Shown piece by piece: positions 5,430-13,991 of a stretch of 27,037 nt of DNA. The position numbers were made by a program, and so were the translations under genes. Below the pieces are notes generated by a model that saw nothing but the letters and a program-made list of their open reading frames with translations, was not told the origin of the DNA and did no database searches. Each line of letters begins with the position of its first letter. The first letter of the stretch is position 1. Origin of the DNA: a virus; the IMG/VR virus record IMGVR_UViG_3300044786_000060, positions 1 through 27,037 of that record. The stretch is one strand, 5' to 3'.

Positions 5430-5825
5430 ATGGATAAAAAATATTGGCTTACGCCTTCCCCGATGTATCAAGCATTGAACGATGAGTTTCATTTCGATTT
5501 TGATCCGTGTCCCTATCCACGGCCGGAAGATTTCAATGGTGTGGCCATACCTTGGGGAAAGTCTAATTATGTCAATCCGCCTTTTCGTCGTAGCGACGGC
5601 GCGTTCGGTGCGGGTCCGACTGCATTTGTCCGCAAGGCTATTTGCGAGAAGGAAAAAGGTAACTCATCTGTGATCGTTATTCCGACGATGTCTTTTATCA
5701 ACATGCTTTTGGAGGCAGGCGCGGAGTGTCGGTCAATGGGTAGGGTACGTTGGCAAGATACAGAGACGAGTGAAGTATGGAAGAGTCCGTCGTCAATCAC
5801 TTGCTTTATCTTGCGCGCTCGTTAG
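5430..5825 (+). CDS. Phage-type DNA N6-adenine methyltransferase (Dam family)
   Basis: The 131-aa protein begins with YWLTPSPMYQALNDEF and FDFDPCPYP (DPCP at 25-28), the usual opening of the phage Dam family, then KSNYVNPPF with the catalytic NPPF at 49-52. It transfers a methyl group from S-adenosylmethionine to adenine in DNA. The sequence AFVRKAICEKEKGNSSVIVIPT matches the next strand and helix of the family. It is shorter than the typical 160-180 aa, mainly at the C-terminus. The start at 5430 follows AAGGAG by seven bases. It may protect phage DNA from restriction or change regulation. Its own promoter is not clear, and a 150-base gap separates it from the gene before. Confidence 0.8.
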   Translation: MDKKYWLTPSPMYQALNDEFHFDFDPCPYPRPEDFNGVAIPWGKSNYVNPPFRRSDGAFGAGPTAFVRKAICEKEKGNSSVIVIPTMSFINMLLEAGAECRSMGRVRWQDTETSEVWKSPSSITCFILRAR

Positions 5826-6107
5826 GGTTTGGGAGGGGCGGGGGGCCTGCCTGTGCGTGGCACGCAGACAGGCGGCTTGCGCGCTCTGGGTTTGGAACTG
5901 CTTGAAGCACAGGGTTATCGTGCTCCCACCGCAGAGCGAGTCCGCTCTGGAACTGCTTGACCCCAAATAGATAATCGTCCTTGCCTGCGTACTCGCAAGC
6001 AGGTATACTTCCATTTGACCTGTCTGCGTGCTTCACGCACAGGCAGATACGCGGAAGGATGAGGATGAGCCGAAACGAGAGGAGTACGCGAGTTCTGATC
6101 CGGTTAG
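5826..6107. other. Gene-free stretch with palindromes and a repeated 12-mer
   Basis: It contains palindromes at about 5848-5873, 5979-6005 and 6019-6046, and two copies of the theme GCTCT..GGAACTG (5883-5900 interrupted and 5944-5955), also seen at 5285-5296 before the Dam gene. I see no supported gene. The minus-strand frames here have no ribosome site. Confidence 0.6.
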
Positions 6108-6146
6108 CTCCCATGATCGTCACAGTTCATGGGAGTTTTTTATTTC
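6108..6146 (+). terminator. Intrinsic terminator at the end of the rightward operon
   Basis: CTCCCATGA (6108-6116) pairs with TCATGGGAG (6127-6135), a perfect 9-bp stem, followed by TTTTTTATTTC. It lies at the convergence with the leftward late operon, whose last stop codon is at 6145. Confidence 0.85.
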
Positions 6147-8025
6147 ATAGCACTTCTTTGATACTGTACCAGCTTCCGCCTGTAGATTGATCTCCGGCGT
6201 CATTTCGCAACATTCCAATATTCGCCTCTTCTGTGGCAAATTGAGCGACGATCTGATCTGCAACCGCGCACGTTATCGGGCGGCTGGAAATAACACATAA
6301 GGTTGCTGCCGATCCTGAGACAGATACTCGATTGACGGCATAACCAAATTCAGTGGCTCCGCTTGCGCCTCCAAATAGGATTATGGATATATATTTCTGA
6401 TCTGTCACACCGTTGGCGGGTCGGTATTGGAAGGAAACTTCATATTGTCCCGCGCGTCGGATATTGAATCTGTTGTTAGTCAAGTCCGCAATATTTCCTC
6501 GGTCTCTTGGGGTGTTATTCCAGTCAACGGTTGTTTTTGTTCCGGCTGTATTGGTGGTAATGCTTGTGGTTATCCTGTCCATCTCCGCGAAGCAGGGGAT
6601 GCGCTTATCTATCATCACTATCCAATTCGAAGTCGTGTCTGCAATGAGTTGAATGGTTTCGCCTGTGATAAAAAGCCTGCTCCACTCCGTTGCAGACGAT
6701 CCCCCATTGATTGTGATGCCAGTATCCCCAATGACGATCAGAGCATAGGTATCGTCGCCTGTCTTTATGTTCAGCTCAATGATGTCTCCAACTGCTCCAG
6801 CGGGGACAATGAAATTCCTGCTTGCCGTCAATCCTGATATGTCGGCAAAATAACGGGTGTTGACCGCTGCCGAGACATTGGCAGTGGTGGGCGAGATGTT
6901 TGAATTTGCGCTGTTTGCGCCGTGTTCGTGGTCGTCGATGGTCTCCATCGCGGCTTGAAGGTTGTTGTCATTGGAGGAGAGTACCCCGTCGAAGTTTCCG
7001 GTAGCGAGTGGGGTATAGGGTGCGGCGGCTTCGATGGTGGAGGGGAGTGCTCCGCCCTCGGTTCCTCCGTACCAGACAAGCGATTCGATGATCTGATACC
7101 ATGCCGGTGTGCTCTCAAGGTCCAAGACTTCGATGACGTTGATCCGGTTGTCGAGTTCGTTGAGTCCTGATCCGTCGCCTGCACACGTGGCATGGTCGCC
7201 TGTGCGGTATTTCAAATGCACAGGCAGTTTTGATGATCTTGCTCCTACGTATGGATTGGCTGTGTTGGTGGGCTGGCTGGCGGTTGAAGCCAGGAAGCCA
7301 AGGTTATGGATCGGGTTTGTGATTACGCCGTTTGCGGTGATCACGCTGGCTTCATCGCGCGAGAGTAAGCGTCTGCTTTCGGTGTGTTCGTTGCCGTTGA
7401 ATAGCAGGTCTGTGAATGTGTAATCCGTTGCCCTGGTGTCTGTAGCCACAAAGAAAAACATATTGTTGTCTGTTCCGTCGAATCCATTCTCGGTTGCAAA
7501 AATCAAATATTTTTGTTGAAGGATCGTAAAGAGCTTTTTGCCTGGGCTGAATACCGGTGTTCTTCCTGGTGGGTAGAACTTGTATGCTTTCCATCCGGCC
7601 GTGCCTTCGTACGTGAATGTGTTGACCGGGCTTATGTCGCTTATTGTGAACTCTATTGCCTGCTGGTAGGTTGGCTCTGTTGGGTCTACTAAAACGTATT
7701 GTTTCGGCATGATTTCCCCTTTGATATTCACGAATTTCCCGTTGAAGGTGATCTCTACTGCCGAGAACCATATACTTGATATTGTGGAGGGTGTGCCGTT
7801 GATCAGTGCTCCGCGCACGATGCGGAAAAATCTATACTGTGTAAGATCATCTGAGAATTTTGCGATTCTGATTGTGGCTGTTAGTGCTTCAAGCCTGTAT
7901 GCAAGTGGTTGGACTGTATCCGCTCCTGCGTCCACTGCGCTATTGTTGACGACGACGCGGATATATGGCTCATAGGCTCCTGCATCCATCACGGTTGTCA
8001 ACGCGGCCGGAAGTGTTCTCGGCAT
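6145..8025 (-). CDS. Putative tail fibre / receptor-binding structural protein
   Basis: This 626-aa protein is the largest product of the distal late block. The start MPRTLPAALTTVMDAGAYEPYIRVVV is typical of phage fibre-like proteins. The middle contains a short segment DDHEHGANSANSNISP and a likely beta-rich region (SGLTASRNFIVPAGAVGDIIELNI). The last 130 residues (RAGQYEVSFQYRPANG ... TCAVADQIVAQFATEEA) have the spacing of a C1q/TNF-like jelly roll, a fold often found as a trimeric tip. The C-terminal residues follow QSTGGSWYSIKEVL. It probably binds the host. A palindrome at about 7199-7228 is carried in frame (KLPVHLKYRTGDHAT). It follows the previous gene by three bases. Confidence 0.65.
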   Translation of the reverse strand: MPRTLPAALTTVMDAGAYEPYIRVVVNNSAVDAGADTVQPLAYRLEALTATIRIAKFSDDLTQYRFFRIVRGALINGTPSTISSIWFSAVEITFNGKFVNIKGEIMPKQYVLVDPTEPTYQQAIEFTISDISPVNTFTYEGTAGWKAYKFYPPGRTPVFSPGKKLFTILQQKYLIFATENGFDGTDNNMFFFVATDTRATDYTFTDLLFNGNEHTESRRLLSRDEASVITANGVITNPIHNLGFLASTASQPTNTANPYVGARSSKLPVHLKYRTGDHATCAGDGSGLNELDNRINVIEVLDLESTPAWYQIIESLVWYGGTEGGALPSTIEAAAPYTPLATGNFDGVLSSNDNNLQAAMETIDDHEHGANSANSNISPTTANVSAAVNTRYFADISGLTASRNFIVPAGAVGDIIELNIKTGDDTYALIVIGDTGITINGGSSATEWSRLFITGETIQLIADTTSNWIVMIDKRIPCFAEMDRITTSITTNTAGTKTTVDWNNTPRDRGNIADLTNNRFNIRRAGQYEVSFQYRPANGVTDQKYISIILFGGASGATEFGYAVNRVSVSGSAATLCVISSRPITCAVADQIVAQFATEEANIGMLRNDAGDQSTGGSWYSIKEVL

Positions 8026-8028
8026 TTC

Positions 8029-8682
8029 CTACTGTCCCCAATTGTGATACTGGTCATTCCATGCGCGCGTGTCTGGTTCTCCGACCGGCGCTTTCCTGTA
8101 TCTGGCTGCTTGTGCGAGTCGTAGGCTGAATGCCTGGGCGAACATTCCGGCTATCTCCCGATAGTTGTCCGACTGGTCTTGTGAGAGGTTGATCGTCTCT
8201 ACCCGCGCGGTCGCGCGTGTGACGATGGAGAAGAATGCTCCGCCGTCTACCATTGCTTGATCATCCTTGGCGAGCAATGTGCTCTCGACTGCCGAATCCA
8301 GCCCGTTGATGGTGTGATAGACGGTGTACCTGACGATGAGCGTGTCACTGGTGGTGACGGGGGAGCGGAGTCGGAAGAATACACGCTCATCTTCTATGTA
8401 CTGGTCAAACGAGAGCGAGGTGTCGAGTTCGTTGTTGTTGTCTCCCTGTTGGAGCACGTCCAATATCTCGCATGAGTTTGCGTCCTCGTCTGTGAGTTCG
8501 TATTCGTATTGATCGTTGATACCTGTGATGGTCACGGCGGCATGCACCGGCGCGCGCAAGTTCCATTCGCTTAGTGCCTGGCGGATTCCGGCTGTGGTGA
8601 TGGCGCTTGTGAAGTAGGTCCCGTTGGCGTCTCCGAGAATGTTCTGGACTTTGGTTATGAGGGTGGTCAGTGAGTCGGACAT
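8029..8682 (-). CDS. Putative head-tail connector / adaptor-like structural protein
   Basis: The 217-aa protein begins with a helix (SLTTLITKVQNILGDANGTYFT) and a segment ITTAGIRQALSEWNLRAP. This is the usual opening of phage adaptor proteins in the gp6/neck class, which start with a short helical bundle. A beta domain (DQYEYELTDE, FFRLRSP, DTLIVRYTVYHTI) and C-terminal helices with many Arg/Gln follow. The ribosome site is CGGAG. The position between the two structural genes agrees with a neck or tail role. The exact function is inferred. Confidence 0.5.
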   Translation of the reverse strand: MSDSLTTLITKVQNILGDANGTYFTSAITTAGIRQALSEWNLRAPVHAAVTITGINDQYEYELTDEDANSCEILDVLQQGDNNNELDTSLSFDQYIEDERVFFRLRSPVTTSDTLIVRYTVYHTINGLDSAVESTLLAKDDQAMVDGGAFFSIVTRATARVETINLSQDQSDNYREIAGMFAQAFSLRLAQAARYRKAPVGEPDTRAWNDQYHNWGQ

Positions 8683-8694
8683 GGTGTGTCTCCG

Positions 8695-9372
8695 TTATTT
8701 CTTGCGCCGGAATGGTGACTTGAAAATCCCAAGGCTGTCTCTGCTGGTGTTTAGAAACCATGGGCGCTTGCCTGCGTTTGCTGGCCGTCCGCCGAAGTGG
8801 TATTCGCCTTTGTATCTGGTTTCTGCTTGATGGCTTCGGCCTGTTGCCATTTCTTCATAATCCAGGTTGTAGCCGAACGGTTTGAATATTAGGGTTCCTG
8901 GTGCGTTGAGTCCTGGTTGATAGTCACCTGTGTATGGGTCTACGCCGGTAGCGATGTCATAGATCATTCCCCATAATGTCTCAGACGGTACGAATGCTTC
9001 GAATGTGGGCGCCTGATACGGTCCTACTCCATAGCCTGGGAGAGTTCCGAAGTCGAGCCCTGCGTATGGGTTGGATGATCCTTCTTCCTGTGCCTGTAAT
9101 GGATCGCCGAAGTTTGCCCAACCTCCGTAGTTCTCACCTGTTGGCAAATTCCATCCGGTTCCTGGTTGTGATGGCGCGGGTAGATTTGTCCATTCGGTCC
9201 CGTTCCATTCGGGAATGCCTGCCTGCGAGCTGGTAGGCAGGTTGCCGCCTGATGGCTGGCTTGGGCTGCTTGGTGTGCTTCCACCACCTCCGCCACCTCC
9301 GCTGCTTCCGCCTATGTTTCGGAAGTGCGAGCCTTGGGATGGGTTCTTGATATAGATGATCCTGCGCGGCAT
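8695..9372 (-). CDS. Gly/Pro-rich virion-associated protein
   Basis: This 225-aa protein begins MPRRIIYIKNPSQGSHFRNIGG, then a run of Gly and Ser (GGSSGGGGGGGSTPSSPSQ) as a flexible linker, then a Pro/Gly/Trp-rich low-complexity region. The basic C-terminus is RRKK. No enzyme motif is visible. The position between the neck and other structural genes suggests a minor virion protein. The start at 9372 is preferred to the one at 9390 because it gives TAATG coupling with the previous stop. A palindrome at about 9217-9241 is read in frame as NLPTSSQAG. Confidence 0.55.
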   Translation of the reverse strand: MPRRIIYIKNPSQGSHFRNIGGSSGGGGGGGSTPSSPSQPSGGNLPTSSQAGIPEWNGTEWTNLPAPSQPGTGWNLPTGENYGGWANFGDPLQAQEEGSSNPYAGLDFGTLPGYGVGPYQAPTFEAFVPSETLWGMIYDIATGVDPYTGDYQPGLNAPGTLIFKPFGYNLDYEEMATGRSHQAETRYKGEYHFGGRPANAGKRPWFLNTSRDSLGIFKSPFRRKK

Positions 9373-10517
9373 TAGATAAACTCTTTCCAACTGAGCGAAG
9401 CGGTAACGTCGCTATTGGTGACTGATTCCACGGTGACGGCTATTGCTTCTCCCGGTGGTATTGCTGCGTCGGGGAGTGTAATGAAATCGTGGTCGGCTTT
9501 GGCTGCTTCGATGGCGTACCAGAATTTCGGATTGGATAGTGTTGGTGTGCCGGTGTATTGTTTGGCTATGGATGTATTAGCATCGATGGCGGCGTTTGCT
9601 CCGCCGCTGATCGTGCATCGGTAGACTCGGAATGTGACCGGCTTTGCTCCTTCTGTGGAATATCCGAATTTGTCGGCTTGGAGAGTTGAGCGGTTATTTC
9701 CGGCTCCGCCGAAAACGTCGGTCATGTTTTCGATTGCGAGTATGAGACGTTCTGCTCCGAGTGTATAGGCTAATGCGGCTCTTGCTGCGTGTCTTGGGCC
9801 TACGACTTCACGCGCGCCGAATGCGTAGGCCGCGGCGTTTCCGATCTTGAGCGTGGTGTCGATGATGTTTCCGTTGTTGAGGGTGCGCGCCCAAAGTGGA
9901 AGGGATGGATTCAGGATGCTTGCGATCTGCGCGCTGTTTGCGTATTTGATTTCATGGACCGGCACGAGCACGCCCGAATGCGGGCTTTCGACGTGGAATA
10001 CGATCTCACCGGCTCCGAGCCATTGAAAGGTGATGGCGTAGATGTTGAACAGGAGCGGATTGAATTCGAAATTTCTGTTTTGTGACCATTGTGCGAGCGG
10101 CTTTCTGTGGTTTACGATTTCGCCTGTCTGCCCAGGCAGGCCGCTGGCCGATGATCTGCGATTGATCCCGAAGGTCTCTCCGTTGTATTCGAAGAAGAAA
10201 CCATCTTCTGTGTTTCCGTAGCCGGCTTCTTGAATGTTGCCTGGCTGCGGTTCTCCGAACTGTGCGGAGAAGATGGCTTGTAATCCCTGGCCGCTGATGT
10301 AGCGTGCCGGGAGTCTGGATCGTATGAGCGCGCTTCCGTTCGGGTTTGTCCCTGTCTTGAGGAGTGCGGCGCTGGCGGCCTGTTCAACGGTCCCGCCGTT
10401 GGCTCCGGCTGCGGTGACGATCTCTGGGTTGATGTTGTAGTGGAATGAGATATGGGTCAGCAGGGATTTCCCTGTGATCTGCATTTCACCGAAGGGGGCG
10501 GTCAGTGGGTTGGGCAT
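9372..10517 (-). CDS. Virion structural protein, 381 aa
   Basis: The protein contains GFFFEYNGETFGINRR (about residues 110-125) and, later, NPLLFNIYAITFQWLGAGEIVFHVESP and a segment VHEIKYAN. Beta-rich segments of this kind occur in large virion proteins of tailed phages, so a capsid-associated, tail or fibre-like role is likely. I cannot be more specific. The start at 10517 follows AGGATAAATCC. The longer frame (to 10712) would cross two hairpins. A palindrome at about 10122-10142 is read in frame as SGLPGQTG. Confidence 0.6.
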   Translation of the reverse strand: MPNPLTAPFGEMQITGKSLLTHISFHYNINPEIVTAAGANGGTVEQAASAALLKTGTNPNGSALIRSRLPARYISGQGLQAIFSAQFGEPQPGNIQEAGYGNTEDGFFFEYNGETFGINRRSSASGLPGQTGEIVNHRKPLAQWSQNRNFEFNPLLFNIYAITFQWLGAGEIVFHVESPHSGVLVPVHEIKYANSAQIASILNPSLPLWARTLNNGNIIDTTLKIGNAAAYAFGAREVVGPRHAARAALAYTLGAERLILAIENMTDVFGGAGNNRSTLQADKFGYSTEGAKPVTFRVYRCTISGGANAAIDANTSIAKQYTGTPTLSNPKFWYAIEAAKADHDFITLPDAAIPPGEAIAVTVESVTNSDVTASLSWKEFI

Positions 10518-10674
10518 GGATTTATCCTGATTGCCGTATTTGGCTCTAGGAAGGGCCAGGACAGCGGAGGGGTATCTTATGTCTACTCCCTCCGCTGCGT
10601 TGAAATTTGGGCCCGTTAATTTAGATAACGGGGCTGCTAGTTCTGGCTTGTCACGCTGATGGCGCGATGCGACA
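10518..10674 (-). other. Intergenic stretch with two hairpins
   Basis: This 157-base gap in the late operon holds inverted repeats GCGGAGGG / CCCTCCGC (about 10563-10595) and CCCGTTA / TAACGGG (about 10612-10632). Neither has a clear T-run for the minus strand. They could be processing or attenuation sites that set the expression ratio between head and tail genes. Confidence 0.4.
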
Positions 10675-10857
10675 CTATCGTATCCGGCCTTTTGCTCTGA
10701 GTTCGGGCACAATGCCGAACAGTTTCAGGAATGCGAGCACGAGCACGAGTAACACGCCTGCTTCGAGTTTATAGTCCGTGAAGTAGGCGACGAGTGCGGC
10801 TGCGACGTATGCGAGTGCTTGCCAGAATGCGAGTGAGTAAACGAATGGGGGGATCAT
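10675..10857 (-). CDS. Small two-span membrane protein
   Basis: The 60-aa protein has a hydrophobic segment at about 6-25 (VYSLAFWQALAYVAAALVAY) and a second at about 32-48 (AGVLLVLVLAFLKLFGIV), then a basic tail (ELRAKGRIR). Two spans and a basic C-terminus are compatible with a holin-like or spanin-associated role, but the protein sits among head genes. The ribosome site AAAGGAGAAA is strong, and the start overlaps the previous stop (ATGA). The function is uncertain. Confidence 0.6.
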   Translation of the reverse strand: MIPPFVYSLAFWQALAYVAAALVAYFTDYKLEAGVLLVLVLAFLKLFGIVPELRAKGRIR

Positions 10858-11186
10858 GATCTTGTCTTTCTCCTTTTTGGTTGTGGTGTTATTCCTGCCC
10901 CTGCTTGCAGTGCAGGCAAGTGCGGTTCGGTAGGCAGGTCTTCGACGGCCTTTTCGATGTACTCGAATGGGCTTTCGCCTGCCTGCGCCTGCCTGTGTGA
11001 CGGCAGACAGGTGCTGGTAGGCAGGTCAGGCGTCAGGTCTCTGATGGCTTTTTCGAGTTCTTCTTTGGTCATCTTGTACTTTCCGCCTGCTTCTACGACA
11101 AAGACGATGGTTCCATCTTCTTTCAGGTCATAGGCAATGATGGTCGTCTTTTTGAGTTTGGCGTATGTGTTCGCGAGTGAAAACAT
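10854..11186 (-). CDS. Hypothetical protein, two in-frame repeat insertions
   Basis: Residues 1-51 of this 110-aa protein (MFSLANTYAKLKKTTIIAYDLKEDGTIVFVVEAGGKYKMTKEELEKAIRDL) form a natural-looking small alpha/beta domain. After that, a segment from the nested palindrome at 10978-11026 (LPTSTCLPSHRQAQAG) and another from the palindrome near 10897-10940 (LPALQAGAG) make up much of the rest. The functional part is therefore probably the first half plus the short stretch PFEYIEKAVEDL. The start follows AGGTGCAGAG. Confidence 0.65.
   Translation of the reverse strand: MFSLANTYAKLKKTTIIAYDLKEDGTIVFVVEAGGKYKMTKEELEKAIRDLTPDLPTSTCLPSHRQAQAGESPFEYIEKAVEDLPTEPHLPALQAGAGITPQPKRRKTRS
10978..11026. repeat. 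Nested palindrome inside a gene
   Basis: The outer arms CCTGCCTGCG and GGTAGGCAGGT enclose a complete inner palindrome (GCCTGTGTGACGGCAGACAGGT). The outer element without insert occurs at 1611-1636 and 23299-23323. Confidence 0.85.
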
Positions 11187-11194
11187 CTCTGCAC

Positions 11195-11707
11195 CTACAC
11201 TTTCAAATCGAAATTGGCGACTGCGCCCAACAGGTCAATGGTTGTGGTAAGTGCTTGATCGAGCGTGAGCTCGACGAGAACGTATACGTCGTTGTCGATC
11301 CAGATTGGCGTATCGAGTGTGAGCGTCATCAGGTGTTGGTCGAGGTCGTCGCGTTCGGCTGCGGTGTCGTGGCCGGCGTCGTAGGTGAATGTTTGTGCTG
11401 CCACAGCTGCAACGGCTGTATCTGCGCCGCGTGTGACTTTGTTGATCACTGCATCCACGGCGTCACATGCTGCGATGAGTATCTCGAAGTCAACTTCGAT
11501 GGACTTGAGATATGCGCCTTTGAGCGCGTTTGAGTTGGACGGTAGCAGGATCGGGATGTTGACCACGGCTGTTTGATCGGCTGCGGCGACGTGTTTCGCG
11601 ATTGTTCCTGTGACGGCTCCCGCCGCGTTCGTCCATGTTCCGGTTACGCAGTGGAACAAGGTCGGCGGGATGTACTGGCTCATGTGGGTGTCTTGAACGT
11701 ATCCCAT
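11195..11707 (-). CDS. Capsid decoration-type protein, copy B
   Basis: The 170-aa protein is a paralogue of the next gene upstream (11715-12221). Both start MGYV.DT.MSQ(Y/F)IPPT and share LPSNS..LKGAYLKSIEVD, NKVTRGADTAVA and WIDNDVY. The position just after the capsid gene and the beta-rich sequence suggest a decoration or capsid-stabilising protein, or possibly a head-completion protein. The inference is by position. Its leader (GTAGGTG) corresponds to the end of the upstream copy, as expected of a tandem duplication. Confidence 0.65.
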   Translation of the reverse strand: MGYVQDTHMSQYIPPTLFHCVTGTWTNAAGAVTGTIAKHVAAADQTAVVNIPILLPSNSNALKGAYLKSIEVDFEILIAACDAVDAVINKVTRGADTAVAAVAAQTFTYDAGHDTAAERDDLDQHLMTLTLDTPIWIDNDVYVLVELTLDQALTTTIDLLGAVANFDLKV

Positions 11708-11714
11708 GTCACAC

Positions 11715-12221
11715 CTACAATCTCAAAGTGTAGTTTGCGACTGCGGCGAGCACGTCATTGGTGACCGTTGCGCCTGCCACGATGGTCATGGTCAACAGAT
11801 AGTAGACATCGTTGTCGATCCATTCCGGGGTTGTGAGCGTGACCGTGCATTTGTGCTGGTCCTGTGTTTCTGCGCCTGATGCTGCGGTCAGACTCTGTGT
11901 GACCGTGACGGAAGAAACAACTGCGACGGCTGTGTCCGCTCCGCGCGTGACCTTGTTGAGCGCGAATGTTACCGAAGTGGCTGCGGCAAGTAGATTCTCA
12001 TAGTCTACTTCGATGCTTTTCAGGTAGGCTCCTTTCAGTCCTACGCTATTTGATGGCAGGGTGATTGGAATGGTTATCACGCTGGTTTGTGCGGTTGCTG
12101 CCCTGTGAAAGGCGATTGTGCCGGTGACTGCTCCGGCTGCTTGTGTGAAGGTGCCGGTCACGCCCATCATTGCGGTGGGCGGGATGAACTGGCTCATTGC
12201 GGTATCGTGAACGTATCCCAT
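11715..12221 (-). CDS. Capsid decoration-type protein, copy A
   Basis: The 168-aa protein is the first gene after the capsid protein in transcription order, with a strong ribosome site AAGGAGTAAACATC. The sequence is rich in Thr, Val and Ala and looks all-beta (GVTGTFTQAAGAVTGTI, VTVTQSLTAAS, VYYLLTMTIVAGATVT). The paralogue at 11195-11707 lies head to tail with it, 7 bases apart, with insertions and substitutions along the whole length. The divergence is too large for a recent event. Two copies may form hetero-oligomers on the shell. Confidence 0.65.
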   Translation of the reverse strand: MGYVHDTAMSQFIPPTAMMGVTGTFTQAAGAVTGTIAFHRAATAQTSVITIPITLPSNSVGLKGAYLKSIEVDYENLLAAATSVTFALNKVTRGADTAVAVVSSVTVTQSLTAASGAETQDQHKCTVTLTTPEWIDNDVYYLLTMTIVAGATVTNDVLAAVANYTLRL

Positions 12222-12251
12222 GATGTTTACTCCTTATGGGTTGGACTTGAT

Positions 12252-12336
12252 CCCCGGACGGGCTGCGACTTGCCTGCGATCACCTGTCTGCCGTCACACA
12301 GGCAGGCGCAAGCAGGAAGCATGAGTCCGTCCGGGG
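12252..12336. repeat. Hairpin with a nested palindrome in its loop
   Basis: CCCCGGACGG (12252-12261) and CCGTCCGGGG (12327-12336) form a perfect 10-bp stem. The loop carries a 48-base composite element (12269-12316) whose arms CTTGCCTGCG / CGCAAGCAGG surround the inner ACCTGTCTGCC palindrome. It lies between the capsid gene and the first decoration gene. Confidence 0.8.
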
Positions 12337-12370
12337 TGAATACGATTTGGACAGGAGACGGAAGACAGGA

Positions 12371-12425
12371 GATGATTTGCTTAGCAAATCATCACCTGTC
12401 TGCGTGCGGACACGCACAGGCAGGT
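12371..12425. repeat. Perfect 23-bp palindrome beside a dispersed repeat
   Basis: GATGATTTGCT (12371-12381) and AGCAAATCATC (12383-12393) pair around one T. Next to it is a palindrome of the common type at 12394-12425 (ACCTGTCTGCGTGCG ... CACGCACAGGCAGGT). The flanks (AAGACAGGAGA near 12363 and TCTTCTGTCTT near 12434) form a further outer stem. The position just after the capsid stop suggests a role in mRNA stability or in setting capsid expression, but no terminator T-run is seen. Confidence 0.65.
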
Positions 12426-12446
12426 CGGTCATCGGTCTTCTGTCTT

Positions 12447-13991
12447 TTACGACACGTTGCTCTTGTGCAAGGGCAGGTCGTCGGCTACGCCAACGGTCAG
12501 GAATTGTCTGACCTTGATCCGGCTCTCGTCATTGGCGAACATGGCGGGGTCGATCTCGCTCGATGCGCTGAATATCTGCGGCACTACGCCGAAGATTTCT
12601 CCGATCATTACGCCTGGGCGCAGTTTGGGGTCGATCGCTGCCGCCCAATCGGTTGCGTCCGTCCATTCAGGGACTGCAACAGGGTCCACGCGTCCGCCCC
12701 AACGCACGCTTGCGGTAGCCGGCACGTTCTGTGCGGGCGCCTCCCAACGGGGCACGAACAGGGCTTCGGCTGCTGCGATCAGATCAGCAGGGACAAGGCA
12801 GATGGAGGGCTTGAGTCCTTGTGGTTTGCCTGTGCCGTAGTACCCGGCTGCGTTCTTGACCATCAGCTTTTTCTTATAGATGGCTGTGGCGACCGCGTTC
12901 CATGCGGTGTAGTCCGTGCCGAGGGCGGTCGTCAAAAGATTGACGTGTCCGCCTGCAGTGGTCTGTGCGGTTGAGTTGAACAAGGCGCCGCCGTCGTTCA
13001 TGGTTGGACCTGCTCCGGCTGCCTGTGTGAAGATGGCTGCAACCTGCTCCGAGATATTGCGGATACCTGCTAAGGCTGCTTCGCGCGGCATGCGGGTAAA
13101 GGCTCGCAAGTCATCACGAAGGACTGCCTCGATGGTCAACGGGACATATCCGCCGTACTTCGCCCAATCCGATGTTTCTTTGTTGTCTCCGATGGGGAGT
13201 TCGGTGTATTCTCCACGTTCCGCGACGGTTGGTAGGCTTGCGATCGTGCCGGTGCGGACCCACGTCACCTGGTTTAGGTTCGTGAAGTGTTCGACGGTGA
13301 CGATCTTCTTCCACCATCCATACACGTCCTCGAAGTCCTTCCATGCGTTGATCAGCATCTTGTTCATGACGTTCGCCACGATGGATGGGAAGTTGGCGGT
13401 CACGAGTGCGAATTCAGGGAAGTAGCCTCCCATGAAATCCATGTCGCCGGTCGCTTTCAAGTATGCGTCCTGGATGCCTTGCAGTTTGTGGACTTTGATA
13501 TTGGCTTCTGAGGGGATGCGTTCCATTCCGAACATATCTTCGACGGCCAGCCGGAATTGATCCTTGCTATCCACAATCCCGTACATCTGCCGGCCTGGTC
13601 CCTGGATGTTGTCGCCGTTCGAGAGCGCGGCAAGTTCTGTGCGCGCTTCGCTGATGGCTTCGGTCAGTTCGGTTGCTTTGAACGCGTGGCCTTCGAAGCC
13701 CTTGCGGATGCGCTTCTGCACGATTTCGGGCAGTCTGGATGATGCGAGTCCGCTTGTAAGCAGGAATTCGCATTGCGCTACGAGGACGGCGTTGCTCTCG
13801 GCCAGTTGGGCTTCGAACTCGTTCATTCGTTCGGTCTCTCCGAGCAGTTGCGCGGCTGCCTGGCGGTTGGCTTCGATCTGCTGTTCTTGCAGAGTCGATC
13901 CTGTGGCGCTAACAGCGCCATCGACGATCTCGCCCTCGACCTCGGATACTTCCTGAGTTTCGGGATTGATCACTTTCACTTTCCTTTTCAT
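12447..13991 (-). CDS. Major capsid protein from the internal start
   Basis: Translation from ATG 13991, 7 bases after a full-strength AAAGGAGG, gives a 514-aa capsid protein in the same frame as the fusion. Its first 130 residues are charged and helical (TLQEQQIEANRQAAAQLLGETERMNEFEAQL), as in the delta domain that is removed during HK97-like maturation. The rest is the shell domain. The strong internal ribosome site is the main reason to expect this as the abundant product. The cleavage site cannot be set from sequence alone. Confidence 0.75.
   Translation of the reverse strand: MKRKVKVINPETQEVSEVEGEIVDGAVSATGSTLQEQQIEANRQAAAQLLGETERMNEFEAQLAESNAVLVAQCEFLLTSGLASSRLPEIVQKRIRKGFEGHAFKATELTEAISEARTELAALSNGDNIQGPGRQMYGIVDSKDQFRLAVEDMFGMERIPSEANIKVHKLQGIQDAYLKATGDMDFMGGYFPEFALVTANFPSIVANVMNKMLINAWKDFEDVYGWWKKIVTVEHFTNLNQVTWVRTGTIASLPTVAERGEYTELPIGDNKETSDWAKYGGYVPLTIEAVLRDDLRAFTRMPREAALAGIRNISEQVAAIFTQAAGAGPTMNDGGALFNSTAQTTAGGHVNLLTTALGTDYTAWNAVATAIYKKKLMVKNAAGYYGTGKPQGLKPSICLVPADLIAAAEALFVPRWEAPAQNVPATASVRWGGRVDPVAVPEWTDATDWAAAIDPKLRPGVMIGEIFGVVPQIFSASSEIDPAMFANDESRIKVRQFLTVGVADDLPLHKSNVS

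Noticed and set aside
5981-6190. Plus-strand frame across the terminator at 6108-6146
   Set aside because: The frame passes through an intrinsic terminator and a palindrome, and no start signal precedes it.
6413-7193. Plus- and minus-strand frames inside the fibre gene
   Set aside because: They are shadows of the 626-aa gene without ribosome sites.
12087-12974. Long plus-strand frame of 295 aa opposite the capsid gene
   Set aside because: It is antisense to the capsid gene and its leader, runs through several palindromes, has no ribosome site and no recognisable domain.
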